From: Casuarina equisetifolia
Lineage: Eukaryota > Streptophyta > Magnoliopsida > Fagales > Casuarinaceae
DNA length: 64,000 nt
Assembly (NCBI GenBank): GCA_028551475.1
Contig: CM052356.1
Span: 14,225,884-14,289,883, forward strand
Direction: 5' to 3'
The notes below the pieces were generated by a model that was not told where the DNA came from, did not search any database, and worked only from the letters and a program-made list of their open reading frames with translations. Positions 48,214-61,900 of this stretch are shown here, piece after piece. Position 1 is the stretch's first letter. Every line of letters begins with the position of its first letter. The position numbers were made by a program, and so were the translations under genes.

Positions 48214-49036
48214 TTCTCTTAATTGGTAGCAAATAAATGTAAATTTGTATTTGTTCTTATTGTTGTTTCGTACAGGGCTTTAATGAGTACAGGAATTTGG
48301 TCCTGGATGATGCAGAGGAAGTCCACATCAAGAAGAAGAGAAGAAAATCTTTAGCTGGGCTTCACTTTCTCACTTTTTCATTATGTTTAGCTAAATGTGC
48401 ATGGATTGAGGTGCCTCCTCTATTTTTGTTCAGGGAAAATTCTTCTCAAGGAAGACAACATAACTCTAAACTTGAACAACTTCTGTATCATCTGTCTTTC
48501 AGTCTGTCTTTCTAGGGTAATGATTTTGCTTTTAACTTACAGGGAAAGTGATGGTGATCCCAACGACTATATATATTGGCATTGCGTTGCGTTTCCAATT
48601 GTATGGAGGTGTTTCACTGTTCTATTTACTAATACATCAGATTGTCTAGACATCATGTATGGTTTAATCAACTTACGAGTAATTTTGTATCAATGGAAGA
48701 GATATATGGCACTATTCTTGCTCTCTCGCATGGTTGCGCATCTATTCGCATTTTAAGATTCCAGTTTAGTCCATTCCCATTTTCATACGACAAAATATTG
48801 ACTGAAAGAAATGCTGCCTTGCTTTGTTCACGCTAGTGGCGCACACTGCTGACCAACTCTTCGGTTTATCCAAAATTTAGGAAGACAATAGTGCGTTGTG
48901 CTCACCGGTTTTTGATGGTTCATGTTCGTTGTAATTGCTGTACGAGATTCTGTGCTCCCCAGTATTATGCTGCACTTTGAATTCCCTTTAAAATGGGCAC
49001 ATGAAGAGAATACTACTAAACATGACTGAGACCATT

Positions 49037-49120
49037 TGATATTAGCTTAGGCTTCCTATCAGTGAGAAATATCTATCTTGATATTAGCTTAGGCTTCCTA
49101 TCAGTGAGAAATATCTATCT
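49037..49120 (+). repeat. 42-bp perfect tandem duplication
   Basis: Two identical copies starting TGATATTAGCTTAGG. It lies in intergenic DNA about 490 bp past the SmE relic. Confidence 0.95.
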
Positions 49121-52100
49121 TGACGATTGCCTATGCTGTTAAATCACCAAGAGCCCAAGAGGAGGAGGAAACCTCATGCTCTCTGTTTGGTGGACAAGAC
49201 ACTCAAATATTAAAATGGAAAAAGATGCAGATAAACGGTCTCAAATCCTCTTCGTAATTATTTTTGCAGTCACACAAAGGAAGGAAAAGGACAGTTATCT
49301 ACTGGCAGAGGCTCAAATGGGTGAGAGCTTTATTTTGATTAAAGCAAAGTCAGGTGGGCAATGTGTAGGAAGAAAGTGAGTGGTGGAGAAGTGTGAGGAC
49401 CCAGCGAGGATGAGGGTTGGAATGGGGGAGGGGCCCCGGATTCTCGTCGTGGTGCGCCCGTGTTCTCATCTAGCATTTTGCATACTATCTGTCCGCCCAA
49501 GGGGATGCAAGTGATTGACACTCTCTGCTCTCTTTTTCAGTCACCACTAACTACTAGTACTACTGATTACTGACTCATCCTCCACACCTATCATATCTTG
49601 GTTCTATCATGCAACGCATACGACATACTAATCCCTGTTTTCTTTTCTGCATTGTTTGCTGCTCTGTGCCTTATTCCCTTCGTCTTTTTCAGCATTGTGT
49701 TCTGTTGGAGATCATGAATCATCATGCTAAATTTGCCAAAAGTAAAGAGAGTAGGGTGAGGTAGATTCTGTTGGTACAAGTAGATCAAGAATGGTAGCTT
49801 CACGACCTCAAAAATATAATTGTTTTAAGATTGGAAAGATGAACTATATATATATATATATGAATAGGACAACGTCTTTATTATACTATATTTTAATGAT
49901 ATTTAATAAGAAGTCGATGTATATATAGGAAGTATAAAGACCCTAAACCCTAAATATGGCAACCCTACAACCATGTCCATTCAAGCTCTTATACAATGTC
50001 ATGATGCGGTTTATCGAATATTCTTGAGAATATTTTAACATGAGGTCAATTGGAGAGGAAATTGGATCAGTCAATTCGAATAAGTTTGTTGATAAGTCCA
50101 TGCTTGGATTAGATGGGTTTTGTTGGGATTAAGAAGAAAAAAGTCGCAAAGTGATATGATCATTTCGAAGTTGAGGCGTAATGTCAAGTCGATTTCATGC
50201 CATAGCATACGCTGGCAAGTTGAAAGGTTCTGTACCGTAATAAAAACAACCTTCAAGTTGGAACATGGGTGTAACTATCAATTAAAAGTAAAAATTATAT
50301 CCTAATCCAATTTAAGGCGCAAGAAAAAGCAAGACTAGTGATTGTATAATCTAAGAAAACTGTCATAATTAGTTCAGGTGTGAAAGGATGGATCAAGTGA
50401 GCCTGGATTTGATGATGTAAGATTCAGAAAATGACTTGAATGGCTCTAAGTGACAGTAGCATCAAGGATTAAGAAGGCCCTAATGTACTGATTATGATAC
50501 CACGAGAAAGTTTAACTTCTTAAAAAGTATTAGAAGGTACAAAAAAGAGAAGAAGAAAAATTAGAAATTTAAATTGGTTCATCATTAGATACTTGCATGC
50601 ATTTTCATAGTACCCAATAAATTACTTTTTTTTTTTTTTTAACTATATTGACTTGAAATCTTGGGTATTGCTGGATGGGTAGCTGTAGGAAATATGAAAA
50701 CAAATATGATAATTTTTTTTTTTAAAGGTTTCTCATGATTTTCAATTTGATTTGCGAGTTTCTCTTATAGAGAAAATTATTAACTTTTTGGATATGCCCA
50801 TCCTTTTTAACTCAAATTCTCTAATTAAATGTAAGTGAGAGTTTTCATGTCAATTACCTATCACATCAAAATGACAAGACCATTCATCCGCACAAAAAAT
50901 AAAATAAAATAAAATAAAATAATTGAAAAAGAACTGAGAAAGTGCCAATAAAAGTAGCGATATATGTCTTGCACACCGAAAGGGCCAACAGGTGGTGGTA
51001 GAAAGAAAAACTTAGTAGGCTTGTGGGGGTTGTTGTCCTGTGAAGGGAGCCTCTGGCCCTTTCTCTTCTTATAGAGGTGGAGAGATTCCAACTTTTTCCA
51101 TCTCCTCTTTGCAAAGCAAACGGAGGTCCTGCAATGCCCATTCCCTTGCGTTTAAAAGAGATGTTCACCCGACCACCCTCGTACGGGTCATAGAAAGCAC
51201 AAAAGTAAGCAATGCGATTTATCCCTTGCGCAATAGGGGTCGCAAAGGCTCCGTCAGGGAAGAGGCACATTTTGTCCTGAGTCTTCTCGAGCTCTGTGCG
51301 TAATATTTATATGCAAATACAAGTTCGTGATCTTCTATAGCTAGCTATAAAAACATGAAAGACATTGGGATCTTTAACATAGCATATGGTAGACATAAGA
51401 AAGTTCTTTTTTGATTCTATGGATAAAAAGATTATATAAGGTAATCAATTTTCAAAACGGACCTATTATTGAGTAAAAGCAGCATCCATTTAATTAAACT
51501 GAAGTTGAATGGAAACCCAATGCGTTAATTATGATTTCTCCAAACAAACCTGATAATAATGAAAGCAATATGGCACGCGGTATCGTACAAAACCATGGAG
51601 TCTAATAAGTCCAAGCCAGTGTAAACCTGTGGAATAAACAGTACTATGATTGCAATATACTTTCTAAATTACACTTTTTGCAAGCATTAACTCATTCTGG
51701 CTTGGCTTGGCTTGGCTTGGCTTGCCTTGGCTTCTAGTGCCTCCACTCATTTGAGCAGTCTTCTTGAACAAAACCTCGAATCTGCCATAGATGCTTCTCG
51801 CACTGTGTTTTACTGTTATTAACTTAATCGCACAGGAGCTCCCAAAAATTGACGGTGAAAACGAAGGTGGAGGGAACTCCAGAGACATGATTGTAGTGCG
51901 GTCACATTATGCTCATTTTTTAGGATCCTATGCTTTCGAATGCCCGCACATGGAGGGACGAACGATATGCCTTCGTCGAAGAATTCGAGATTAGTTTCAG
52001 CAAATATTCTTGCAAAAAAAATATAAAGCTTGATGAGACACTCAGGGAAGACTCGAAAAGAAATATATGATCAGCTCGTCGATCTTGAGTCAGGTGTTCT

Positions 52101-52601
52101 TACTGTTCGGAAAAAACAAGCAAACGGGTTCGCCACGTCTGTTGTTGGGTTGTCCTCGTCAATCTGAGATTGAAACCTTAGATTTCAAATCATTTCCTAT
52201 ATTGATTTGGTGATGTAAGATGCTGGACCTCCATTATTTGGTAAAGAGGATAGCTTTGCTATTTCCCATGTGAAGCAGGAACATTCTCTCGGTCGATGTT
52301 GAAAAGCCATTTGATTGACAAAATATGCTTCGGAAGATATTCGACAAGGAAATAGGACGAGTCCTCGAAGGCCACTAACGTGACGAAGTTCCATTGCTTC
52401 ATTTTCACTAATACCTCTTTGGTTGTACACTAACAACCATGAACCTTTCCTCCATTCTTCCAAAATAAGCCATTAATTGGTTGTACTGTAAGTGTGGCCA
52501 TAACTTAAAATTGGTGGTAGTTCTTTGGGAGCCATTTTTTCAAAATGTTACGTCATTGTTGTAACTTTAGATGATAGGATGGGAAAAATAAAATAAATGA
52601 A

Positions 52602-52632
<31 letters not shown>

Positions 52633-55600
52633 AAGGGAAAGAAATGGCCAGTAGTATTTGTTATATAAAATGTACAATTTGGTTTTTTACACTCTTTTGT
52701 TTTGCCTTTTCTTTTCTCACCAAAATCGTCGTCTTATTAAACCATGCAAACTTTCTTATGTACTATGATTCAGTCGGACCAAAAGATCCACTAAATTCAG
52801 TGCGGGGACACTTGCTTGACGATCTAATGTTTTATTTGTGTGCCCATTTGACCCCATATGCTTTTTGGTTACTTGCTTTTCCATGACAAAGCACATGGAG
52901 ACACACAGTCATTTGGAGCATATCAGGACTTAAGAGGTAAAACCGGCTCTGTTTTCATAATTATGTTGTTTTCAAGGAGAGGCAAGTTAGTATTGAAAGC
53001 TCAAAATCATTTTATTTAATTAAATTAAAGAATGTCTAAATTTTATTTATTTGGTGTTTGAATATCCTTACCTTGGTTGCGAGGCACTTGGTTGATTTAT
53101 TTCTCCTCGTATAAAGTAAATATCTTGATTAGTTCATCTACTTAATTCCAATAAGAAGGCTCAAGCTTATTCATGAGTTTTTTTTTATGTTAGTTTGTTC
53201 CCGTCATATAAAGTCTAAACAAGATTGAAATTATATGTCATTTCACAAAGCTCAACTGCCGAAACAAATTGGATTTTCTGCTTGATTTGACTTGTTGAGT
53301 GAAAGGAGAAAAATAAAGAAGCATCCAATTGTAATCAAATACTCGGTCAAAAACTCTGGACATTCACCCCAGTCATTTGCATGGCTTAACTTTTTACTTA
53401 TACGAGTGCGACAACTTCAGAAGATAACAAGACCTGATCTCAGTCCGTAATGCCTCATCATCGCAGACAGTCCTACCTTTTCCTTTTCTTTTTTCTTTTT
53501 TATATTTTTTATTGGGGGGTTATGTTTTTACTTGATACAATGGTTTATACATACATTCAATGTATTTGATTTTTATTTTTCCTTTAACAACATGATTGAA
53601 TCTAGGGGCTCAACTTGCATCTAGCGATAGCTGCCCTGCCAAATTGTACGAATCATGATTAGGAAGATGGTCCCCGTAACCACCATTTGATTTATTGTCT
53701 CACATTCTTATCATTGCTAACTTCGATTTTTTTTATTATGATAGTGTAACATAGGTCAATGCTTTCAATCACAACATTAGTCTCCATCAAATTTCTGACC
53801 CAGAAATTGTGAACATCGTTGTGTCAATCAAGCATTTATCAGACAGATAAAGGCAGGGCTCAACACCGACGGCACCCGATGTTGGTGAAGATCAACCACT
53901 ACCATCTTTTCGATAGATAAATGATGCTTTCATGCCAGCCCTTTTGCTATTGCTTTTTTAATCTTCTGCGGTTCTTAGTGGCAAGCGAATCACATGCCAA
54001 AGTCCCCTTCCATCCTGAATTAAAAACCCAAGCCAACACACTTCTCACTATACCTGTATCTCTGCGGTACGAGTTTGCTACTCCAAGGCGTTACTTTTGT
54101 CAGATTATGTGTCTCTTTTGGCGTTTTGTGCCTTTTCGACTATTTTTTAGGGTTATTCCACAGTGTACACTTCCATGAAGTACGTATGATCTATGGGTTT
54201 TCTCAACTTTTTTTCTCAAAAGTTTTTAGGCTTGACAATTAGCTATGCCTTTTTCGCAAGCCTTCCGGATGTACAGCTGACGTGCGGATACATACCCAAC
54301 GCCGGAATTGAACTGCGACTCATGTTATCCCGAGCTTCATAAGCATAAGTTTTCTTTTATATCATCCCTGGCTTTCTTCATCCACATCCAGAGTGAAAGA
54401 CTATTTTAAGTCTGAAACATGTAGTTCTATGACTTTAAGGCAAAATACTTGGTTGATTCTTATGTTCTCCTAACTTATACTAGGAACACAGATGCAAGGG
54501 TTTTATTTTCTTATATTTAATTGATTTTAGGATGTAATTATCAAATTGAGCTTCTAGTAGGGAACTTTTTAGGCTGTGGGGGGGGGTACACTTCTGGGCC
54601 AGATTCTAGTAGCTCTCTTCGCACTTGAAAATAAGTTCGCACCAAAGTTAAAACGATGTACTAACTCTTACCAGTTTCTGTTTTGTGTCATCACCGTTAT
54701 ATCCCGATCTCTTTACAAAATATTTTATGGTGTTTCCACTTGATTAAATGGGTAGCCGCCATTATTTTGTTTGATTTTAAGCATACATTGCATTTGATTA
54801 AAGCAGAAAGAAAGGGACCCAGAAGTGCCCTATCCACATTCTTCATACATGGATTAAGAGAGACCTTATTGATTAAGATGGCCATTATCTTGAGAACATT
54901 ACTATATTCGTTAATTTAAAATTTGTGTATATGGTACTGCTCCAAGAGTGATAAGTTTCAAAAGCAAAGAGAAGTTGCTTGGCAATCAAAGCAGCTAAAA
55001 GCATTCGTGGTTGTGGTAACCCCACTTCCAAGATCAATATGTTAAGCAACCAAAAACCGAGAAAAAGAGGGAAAAAAGAAGACAGTGGCAATCCCACTTC
55101 TTTAAAGTAATAATTCTATGACCTTGTCGGTTCCATCTGTCAATGCATCAGCAGAATTTGGATACCTTTTTTGATAATTATTCTTTGATGCTGTTATTTT
55201 AAATAATTAAGGTTCGTCGTTTGAAAAAACTTATGGATTCCCGGCACATTGATTAGCTAACCAATCCCTGGCATAGGAACGATTAGATTAGCTTATCTCT
55301 ATGCTAATATGGGGAAGTTAGAAGACACACGTCACTCATGCAGATTGATAAAGGAAAAGCAGGTACGTATGCAATTGCCTAATCATTTTCCCCTTGCATA
55401 TAGTTTCGTCTTTTTTAAATAGTTACCAGTTTCCTGTGAATTTCGTGTACGCATGGGCATGGTAGGGCTGCGACAAACCAAAAAGGACACGAGCTTTAAA
55501 ATTGTTCCAACTTTTTGTGCAATTAGAAAATGAGATTACAACGGGATATTTTTTTGGTCTCTTTTGTAGGGAATAGCATTTCAAGGGAAATATTTTGATT

Positions 55601-57251
55601 TGATAATCTTAAGCATCTTCACAATTAAAACGAAACCTGGTTTAATCATGTATTTTACAGAACTCAAATACATAATTGATCAGATTTGAGGTCTCGATCC
55701 TTCCAAAGCTCAGAAGCTTCAATTCGTGGGATGGATTGGAATCCTGAAGAAGGAGATCTTTTTGACCCAGTTGTAAAGAAAAACAAACATGGGGGTGGGG
55801 GACTTCAGGAGACCTGCTGTCTGACGCTACTGCCAAATTTGAGAAAAAGTAGAACATCACAATAATTGAGGAAAGCGGAAGAAACAGTAACTCTGTCAGG
55901 GGAAGAAAAGGAGATACGTTTGGTCTACTTAATCGTGATTAAATTAATCAAGAAAGTGGGATTTGGTTTGGATTGGATATGTTAATGACAATAATTCTCC
56001 ATTATTTTAAGTCCCTAAAACCGATGATGCTATTAATAGGATAAGCTGTAGAGTGGACAAGTTAATATAGCAAGGAATGGGTTCTTTTTGTGAGAGAAGT
56101 TGCTGCTGCGTGATTTCCTGTGGGTTAATTTCATGCAAAACTCCTTAAAACAAAGGTGGGGGTCATTGAAGGAAGAGTCACGGCATCGCATGGGGGAAGG
56201 AATATCCGATTTGTCCTTGGCGTGTACGTCGGGTGGTGGAAGCTGACTCTGCTTGCGCTTCCTTGAAGGGACCCAAAGCACTCAATTTTTTGGGATTGGG
56301 ACCCTCTTACAACCTCCATTGAAGACCCTCCTGCTGCCTGCCTAAGCTTTGCCCCCCCCCCCCCCCCATTTAAAAAAGCCTTTCCACTCCCGCCACCTTT
56401 TGCGTAAATGTATTTCCCTGCTTTGCTTTTGCTTACACATACACTAGTGGTGGGGACCATCTCAGTGTCTCCTTTTCAAAACGAGGGGGGTCCCACGATC
56501 CGCCTCTTCTCATTCTCATTGATTGAACCCTCCCTCCTTTTACCTGCCACTATGCTCCTCCGTCAAAACCAAAATAAATGAATGAATGAATGAATGAATT
56601 AATTAATTAATTAATCTTGTTTACGCATTAAAAGAGATAAAATTCTATCCCAAGTCGTATGCTATGCTTCTGGGCAAAGTGCTAGGAAGTTTGAAACCGT
56701 TTCTAGACCCTTTTCAGGGCGGGCAATTGCTTTGTAAGGGGCCATATTGAAGCATTGATAACCAGAGATCACGTGATCTTTGTCTCAAAATTCTATGCTT
56801 TGAACTGTTTGATGTCATGCAGCAGCGGTCCCTCTTGGACATTCTAGGTTTTCGTAATTTTCAGGTTTTTGGGGTTTTTCGTTGCAAATTACAGCTAGGG
56901 GGTGACTCCGAGGACCCAAGTCTTACGTTTGTTCCGTTTCCTACACGTGACCTCTCATGGCGTTTTCTATAAAAAGAGAAAAGAAGTTGTGTTTTTTGTT
57001 CTTGGCACCTCCCTCCAACAAATGAAAGGTTTCTCACTGACCTCCACGTAGCCATTTGTGTTTGATTAGTACAGAAAATTATGACAAACCTTTTTGGAAA
57101 TTTACAAATGAAAATGAGAACTCAAGCCGCTAAGAAGTGCAAGGAAATGTGTGTTTCCAAACTCTCTTCTCTTTTTTATCAAGTCTTTTGCCGTAGACAC
57201 CTTCTGGGTGACAGATACAAAGACATCCATGATTATCACCTCGGATGAAAC

Positions 57252-57284
<33 letters not shown>

Positions 57285-58348
57285 AATCAAACCCACCGGG
57301 TGCCACTTCCCATGTTTCACATAATCAACTTCCAACTTCGATATAATTATTAAGGAAAATTTTTGTCGTCGTTTCAACACATGACCGTCGAAGATGATGG
57401 CCTTGCAAATATTGCTGTCGCCATTATTTCTCGGAAACTCGCCCGTCGGACTTGGACTTCGATATATACATGCGTCTTTTGGTAGTATATCTTTTGGGCG
57501 CCTGAGATTTCGTTTGCGGTCCCAAAAATCTTTACCTTCTTCTCTTTCTGCGGTTCAACAACGCATCTTGTTTACGTAGGGGGGAAAAAAAACAAATTGT
57601 ATATTATTCAAGAAAAAGTGAAAAGAAACTCATTTTCACCGAAGATAAAAATAAAAAATAAAAAATAAAAAATAAAAAATAAAAACAAGAAGCACCGGGT
57701 GATTGAATGAACTTGATGTTTATCCAGGCAGTCCATGCTGGTCCACCTAATTATTATCGATGAAATGCAGACGGAACATTCGTAATTAGATATAGATAGT
57801 CAAAGGGCATAGTCCCATTCGGATCACGCCACAGGGGATAATGATGAAATGAGAGAAACCATGCCTGTGGCCTCCTTTACTCCATTCTCAGACGTGCTGC
57901 TCTTATGGAGGTTTGAACCGAGCCTTGTCCTGCTCTTGTTGATCTTCGTTTTAACGTAAAACTTAGGAACGAACTATCTGGTGGTGATTTTTGTTAATGC
58001 TCCACCGCACCGCATATGCTTGCTGGGAGCAGTAAGAAGGCCTAGCTAGAGCCAAGAATCAGACTGTCTCCAAAACGTAAATTTCTTCTTTTTCTGCTTC
58101 TTTTTTCTTTCCTGCCAAACGTTGCCGGATACCATTCTCCCTGATACCGCCGTGATTACCAATCTACCCCTCAGTGCGTTCCACTGTTCGAATAGATGTA
58201 TCCCATCGGAGTACTCAGCGGGGTCCCTCTTTCTGACCCCTCCATTGTGTCCCACTCCATGCATTATGATGACATTAATCACCAAAAAAAATGCAACCTC
58301 TCAAAAAGCAACAAAAAACCCTCCCCTCCCCTCTTTTCCTTTCCGGTC
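49121..58348. other. 9-kb intergenic region without a recognised gene
   Basis: Neither strand gives a protein I recognise. It holds simple repeats: (AT)n at about 49845-49861, (AAAAT)n at 50899-50921, a TTGGC pentamer array at about 51700-51722, (AAAT)n at 52585-52634, 16 C at 56352-56367, AATG/AATT runs at 56575-56613, 25 T at 57260-57284 and (AAAAAAT)n near 57643-57682. The last kilobase is probably the GDU promoter. Confidence 0.5.
52197..52463 (-). other. Unrecognised 88-codon open frame
   Basis: Protein-like minus-strand frame (GSWLLVYNQRGISENEAMEL; SGLRGLVLFPCRISSEAYFV; FTWEIAKLSSLPNN) ending in a stop at 52197. The composition looks like a real exon or a captured fragment, but I cannot name a family. 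No conserved neighbours or splice-linked exons were found. Confidence 0.35.
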
Positions 58349-58356
58349 TATAAATA
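58349..58356 (+). promoter_or_regulatory. TATA box of GDU
   Basis: TATAAATA stands 109 bp upstream of the GDU start codon, giving an expected start site near 58380 and a short C-rich leader. It lies inside the upstream in-frame extension of the ORF, which argues that the longer frame is not translated. Confidence 0.7.
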
Positions 58357-58457
58357 CGTTTCTCCCCCCCGTTCGCTCTTCCCAACCCACCACCACCTCC
58401 GCACTCCTCTGTAATACGGTGCTCACCGACTCAATACCTCGCGCTTACCCATCTTCA

Positions 58458-58949
58458 ATGGCTGCCAGGGAACCTTTCAATGTGGCCGCCAAGTCCCCCA
58501 TGGCTGCGCCGCTACACTCGCCGTGGCATTCCCCGGTTCCGTACTTGTTTGGTGGATTAGCAGCCATGTTGGGTCTCATTGCTTTTGCTCTGCTAATCCT
58601 TGCGTGCTCCTACTGGAGGCTCTCCGGGTACCTCGAGGGAGAGGGCTCCCAGGAAAGAGACCTCGAGGCGGGCGAGGGGAAGAGCGACGATGCCCAGAAG
58701 ACCCCACCTATATTTGAAGAGAAAATCTTGGTGATTATGGCGGGTGAAGTGAAGCCGACGTTCTTGGCCACTCCCACGTCTAGTAGGTCGTCTTCTTTTG
58801 GGAATAGCTATTGCAGTTGTGAAGGCGAAAAGAACGGAAAGGCAGTAGAAATGGCGCAGACTGCGAAGCCACAAGGTGGTACTGATGTTCAAGTACCTCA
58901 AAGTGAAAACAGAGAGGACCATGAGGCCTCTGCTGATCAGACCCATTGA
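58458..58949 (+). CDS. GDU: GLUTAMINE DUMPER (GDU) family membrane protein
   Basis: GDU proteins are small plant-specific single-pass membrane proteins that raise amino-acid export. In Arabidopsis they act with the LOG2 ubiquitin ligase. The 163-residue protein has a short N-terminus, then SPWHSPVPYLFGGLAAMLGL leading into one membrane helix (about residues 32-54, GLIAFALLILACSYWRLSGY). A cytosolic tail contains the family's VIMAG signature in EEKILVIMAGEVKPTFLATP. The rest of the tail is Ser- and acid-rich, with a low-complexity end. The gene is intronless, as usual for the family. The Met at 58458 was chosen because it lies after the TATA box and gives the normal family length; the open frame itself extends in phase back to 58122. 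No damage seen. Confidence 0.93.
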   Translation: MAAREPFNVAAKSPMAAPLHSPWHSPVPYLFGGLAAMLGLIAFALLILACSYWRLSGYLEGEGSQERDLEAGEGKSDDAQKTPPIFEEKILVIMAGEVKPTFLATPTSSRSSSFGNSYCSCEGEKNGKAVEMAQTAKPQGGTDVQVPQSENREDHEASADQTH

Positions 58950-61900
58950 TCTCCTTGCTAGTCATTGGTAGGTTGTCTGTGTATGGAGTTTCAAGTTGCG
59001 GATGGTGTGGGTTTCTCTAAGATGTAGTTCCTTTTCTCTTGTCTTCGGGAAATGTAAATATATTTGAGATCCAATGGAAGAAGAACGTAATTCTTCATAT
59101 TTCTCTTCCTCTATTTTTCATTTTTAAAGGTTTTTGCATGAGTGTTTTAATTTGTAGTCCGAGGGTGTTCTTTTTGAGGCTAACTTTTGTATGTAAAAAG
59201 TCCAGAGACCAGCAAAAAAAGTTCAAGGGTACCTACCTGAAATTGGACATTCTCCGGTTTCTGAAGAAAAAGGTGGAAGAAACCGGTTTACGTGGACGCC
59301 GAGATCGGATGTCATAAGAGGGAGACGCACGTGTAAGGCTATCCAGGAATAGGTTGTTTGTATTTGTGCCTGCTGCGGTGAAGCGAAGCTGCACAGGTAG
59401 CTCGCAGCAGTTAAGAGCTTTCTTTTCTTTAATTTGCTCGAATGTTGTTATGTGTTCACATTCATTCATCGGTGTTTGGGTCGTTCTGTTGGGAGCCTCT
59501 GCGGAGTTATTGCCATTCTCTGTTGTGTGCCGACTGAACGGCAGCCTTCAATGTAAGAGAGTATGTTCTTAGTTACAATATCACCCTCTCCCTATATGTT
59601 TTGTCTTCGTTTTGTTGCCTTTGTCTTTTTGTTAGGTACACAGGAAATTTCCTCTTTAATTCTACGCCTAGAAAATTTTTTACTTTTTGTAGGTGCCGAA
59701 GCCATAGCCAACCAAATGTGGAATCCCATGTTTCAGTTTTGTAGCTACTACACATATGCATGTTGCTGACACATACAACCACTACCAAAATGGATGAGAT
59801 AGGATGGTTAAGACTTCCATTCGGTGGTGTGTATTGAAAATGATGGTAAACAACAATGATTGGAGACACTGCCTAATTACGTTTTAATGGTGAGCCCCAA
59901 GCAATGATGACGAAATTCTTAGCCAACCCAGGGCTGTTCTAACTTTGTGAGAATAGGCATGATTTGTTCGGGGTCCGAATACCATGTTCATTACTTGTTC
60001 CGGTATAGGTTTAGAAGGAATAATGAAATTGATATGTTCTTAGATTTCGAAATTCCACGTTAGATGATGCTCAGGCTGAACAATAAAAAGACTCAAATCA
60101 AATCAGAACCAGGGCCAAAGCATCCATTTGGCATCAAAAACAACTTCATGTGCATAACCTCCAAAGAGAGAAGAAAGGGTGCTACTCTTAGATGTATCAA
60201 ACTTCAACATTCAGTGCGCATTTATGAATACGAGGGAATCCCCTAAAAGAATTGCATTTAAAAATAAAAATAAAAATAAAAATAAAAATAAAAATAAAAA
60301 ACAAGTGGAAGAGCGAGACAGACGCGGCAGGCGGAGAATGCATTTCCACAAGTACTATCTCAAGGCAAATGCTAAAACTTGTACGAGCAAAGGGTTAAAG
60401 GTATTCCAACTTGAAGAACCTTGTACGATTTTTGGAACAATAAAGCGCTTGTTTATTCTCCTTTTTATGACAAACTAATGAAGGCCAAGTGTGTGTTACT
60501 TATCTTCTTGCATATGCAAAACACCACACCATCTGCTTTTTGAGTTTTTTCTACTGTGGAAGAATAAAAGTGATGCTCTTTCTTTCCTCGGTTGGGCACC
60601 ATGGGTGCTTATGAGTTTCGTTTTCTCAAGATAGGTAGTTTTTTTTTTTCTTTTTTCTTTTCATGTTTAATACACACATTTCTCATGTTTAATACACACA
60701 TTTCTCATGTTTGATTTAGGTAAATTTCATAAGCCCATGTTGGCGGCTACGTCCTTGGTTCAGCTCTATATCTTCATAAATATTCTTTTAATCAGGTAAA
60801 AGTTAAACGATTTTCATCCCTGCTTTTTCTTTTTCTTTTTTTTTTTAATTCTTTCACTGCCTTCTTTTTTATTTCCCCTTTTACACCAACTACGATCTGA
60901 TCCTACAATGCTACTACTAATATGCATATTGTCTACGGAATGGAGGGTTTCAATCTGCTATCGATTATATATTGAAAGAGACTTGAGGTTGACTATCATT
61001 TTTGTGGAAACAATTGGGTACCATCACCTTCATAAACATTAGTGAGATTGGATATATCTAGATGCGAAAGAAAACACCAAATAACAAAAGTTTCTCCAAC
61101 TTAAAGTCAATTATGGTGACTGGAATTCTTATGAGGTAGTACTCAAACTTTAGTTGTACAACGAAGATCTTAGCCTTGGTTTCAATCTCAAAATAGCTCA
61201 TAGTAAACTCTTTTCTTTCCTCATTGTTCAGCACAAATCTCTAACCCAAAACCATATCATTTTACGCATTTAAATATAATTTGCCCTTCACTCTGTATAT
61301 AGATGTTATGTTCCAAGTAGATTGATTCTTGACTAGCCGACTGATTTAGGCCTTTTAGCATGATACTTGCAAATTATGACAATTTAGTATCAAAGTTAGC
61401 CACCACTCCACGGCTAAGGAGGGTAAGAGTGGGCTCCCACCATATGGGGCCACCTAGAAAGTGGGCTGCCATAAGTGGGCCGTTGGAGAGTCAATATAGT
61501 GTGGTGGAATTGTCACAATCTAAATAAATTGATTATTGGCTAATCAACAAGTTTAGGCTTGTTTGCATGATGGTTGAGGATCATGACAGTAGAAGGGAAA
61601 GCCATAGCATTATCATTGACAGAAAAGCAAAAAAGAGAAAGAAAGAAAGATTTGGCGAAGGCACCTTATGTATATCGGTAGGTGGAGAAAAAAAAAAGAG
61701 CTTTAATAATGGCAACTTATGATTCATATTAACCACATAGAGAGCTTCAAAATGGGAACATACTCAGTGGATCAATATCGTAGACAGACGACCCCCATTT
61801 TATCTTCAAAGTTCATATTATTGGGGAAGGGAAGAAGAACTTTCCTCTCAGAGTTTTTTAGACGTTGACGTTTACCAATAATGAATGGATCAAAAGCTTG

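Larger units (their letters stand above)
41650..48550 (+). pseudogene. SME: SmE (small nuclear ribonucleoprotein E) gene relic
   Basis: SmE is one of seven Sm core proteins of spliceosomal snRNPs. Pieces found in order: exon 1 at 41650-41691 (MASTKVQRIMNQPM, ending at a GT donor); exon 2 at 45381-45407 (NPILRFLQS); exon 3 at 45512-45574 (KARIQISLFEQRDPRI, then ECQII); exon 4 at 48276-48354 (GFNEYRNLVLDDAEEVHIKK); exon 5 from 48434 (GKILLKEDNITLNLN); exon 6 at 48542-48550 (G-K-stop). Together they cover the whole ~88-residue protein. The donors after exon 4 (TTTAG|CTGGG) and exon 5 (AACAAC|TTCTG) are not GT, so normal splicing is lost. Other changes are Trp to Ser after K-A-R-I-Q-I, a run R-R-K-S for the usual T-R-K-P, and M-M-N-T to N-L-N-N. 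Because introns are kept, it is a DNA-level copy, not a retrocopy. Intron 1 (3.7 kb) contains duplication copy B and other repeats. Confidence 0.82.

Noticed and set aside
41650-48550. Intact SmE gene
   Set aside because: Two donors are not GT and conserved residues are changed. A processed retrocopy is also excluded because introns remain.
54280-54350. tRNA-like segment on the minus strand (GCAGTTCAATTCCGGC)
   Set aside because: It resembles a T-arm, but no acceptor stem or anticodon arm fits around it.
58122-58457. N-terminal extension of the GDU protein
   Set aside because: The frame is open, but the TATA box at 58349 lies inside it and the family has a short N-terminus.
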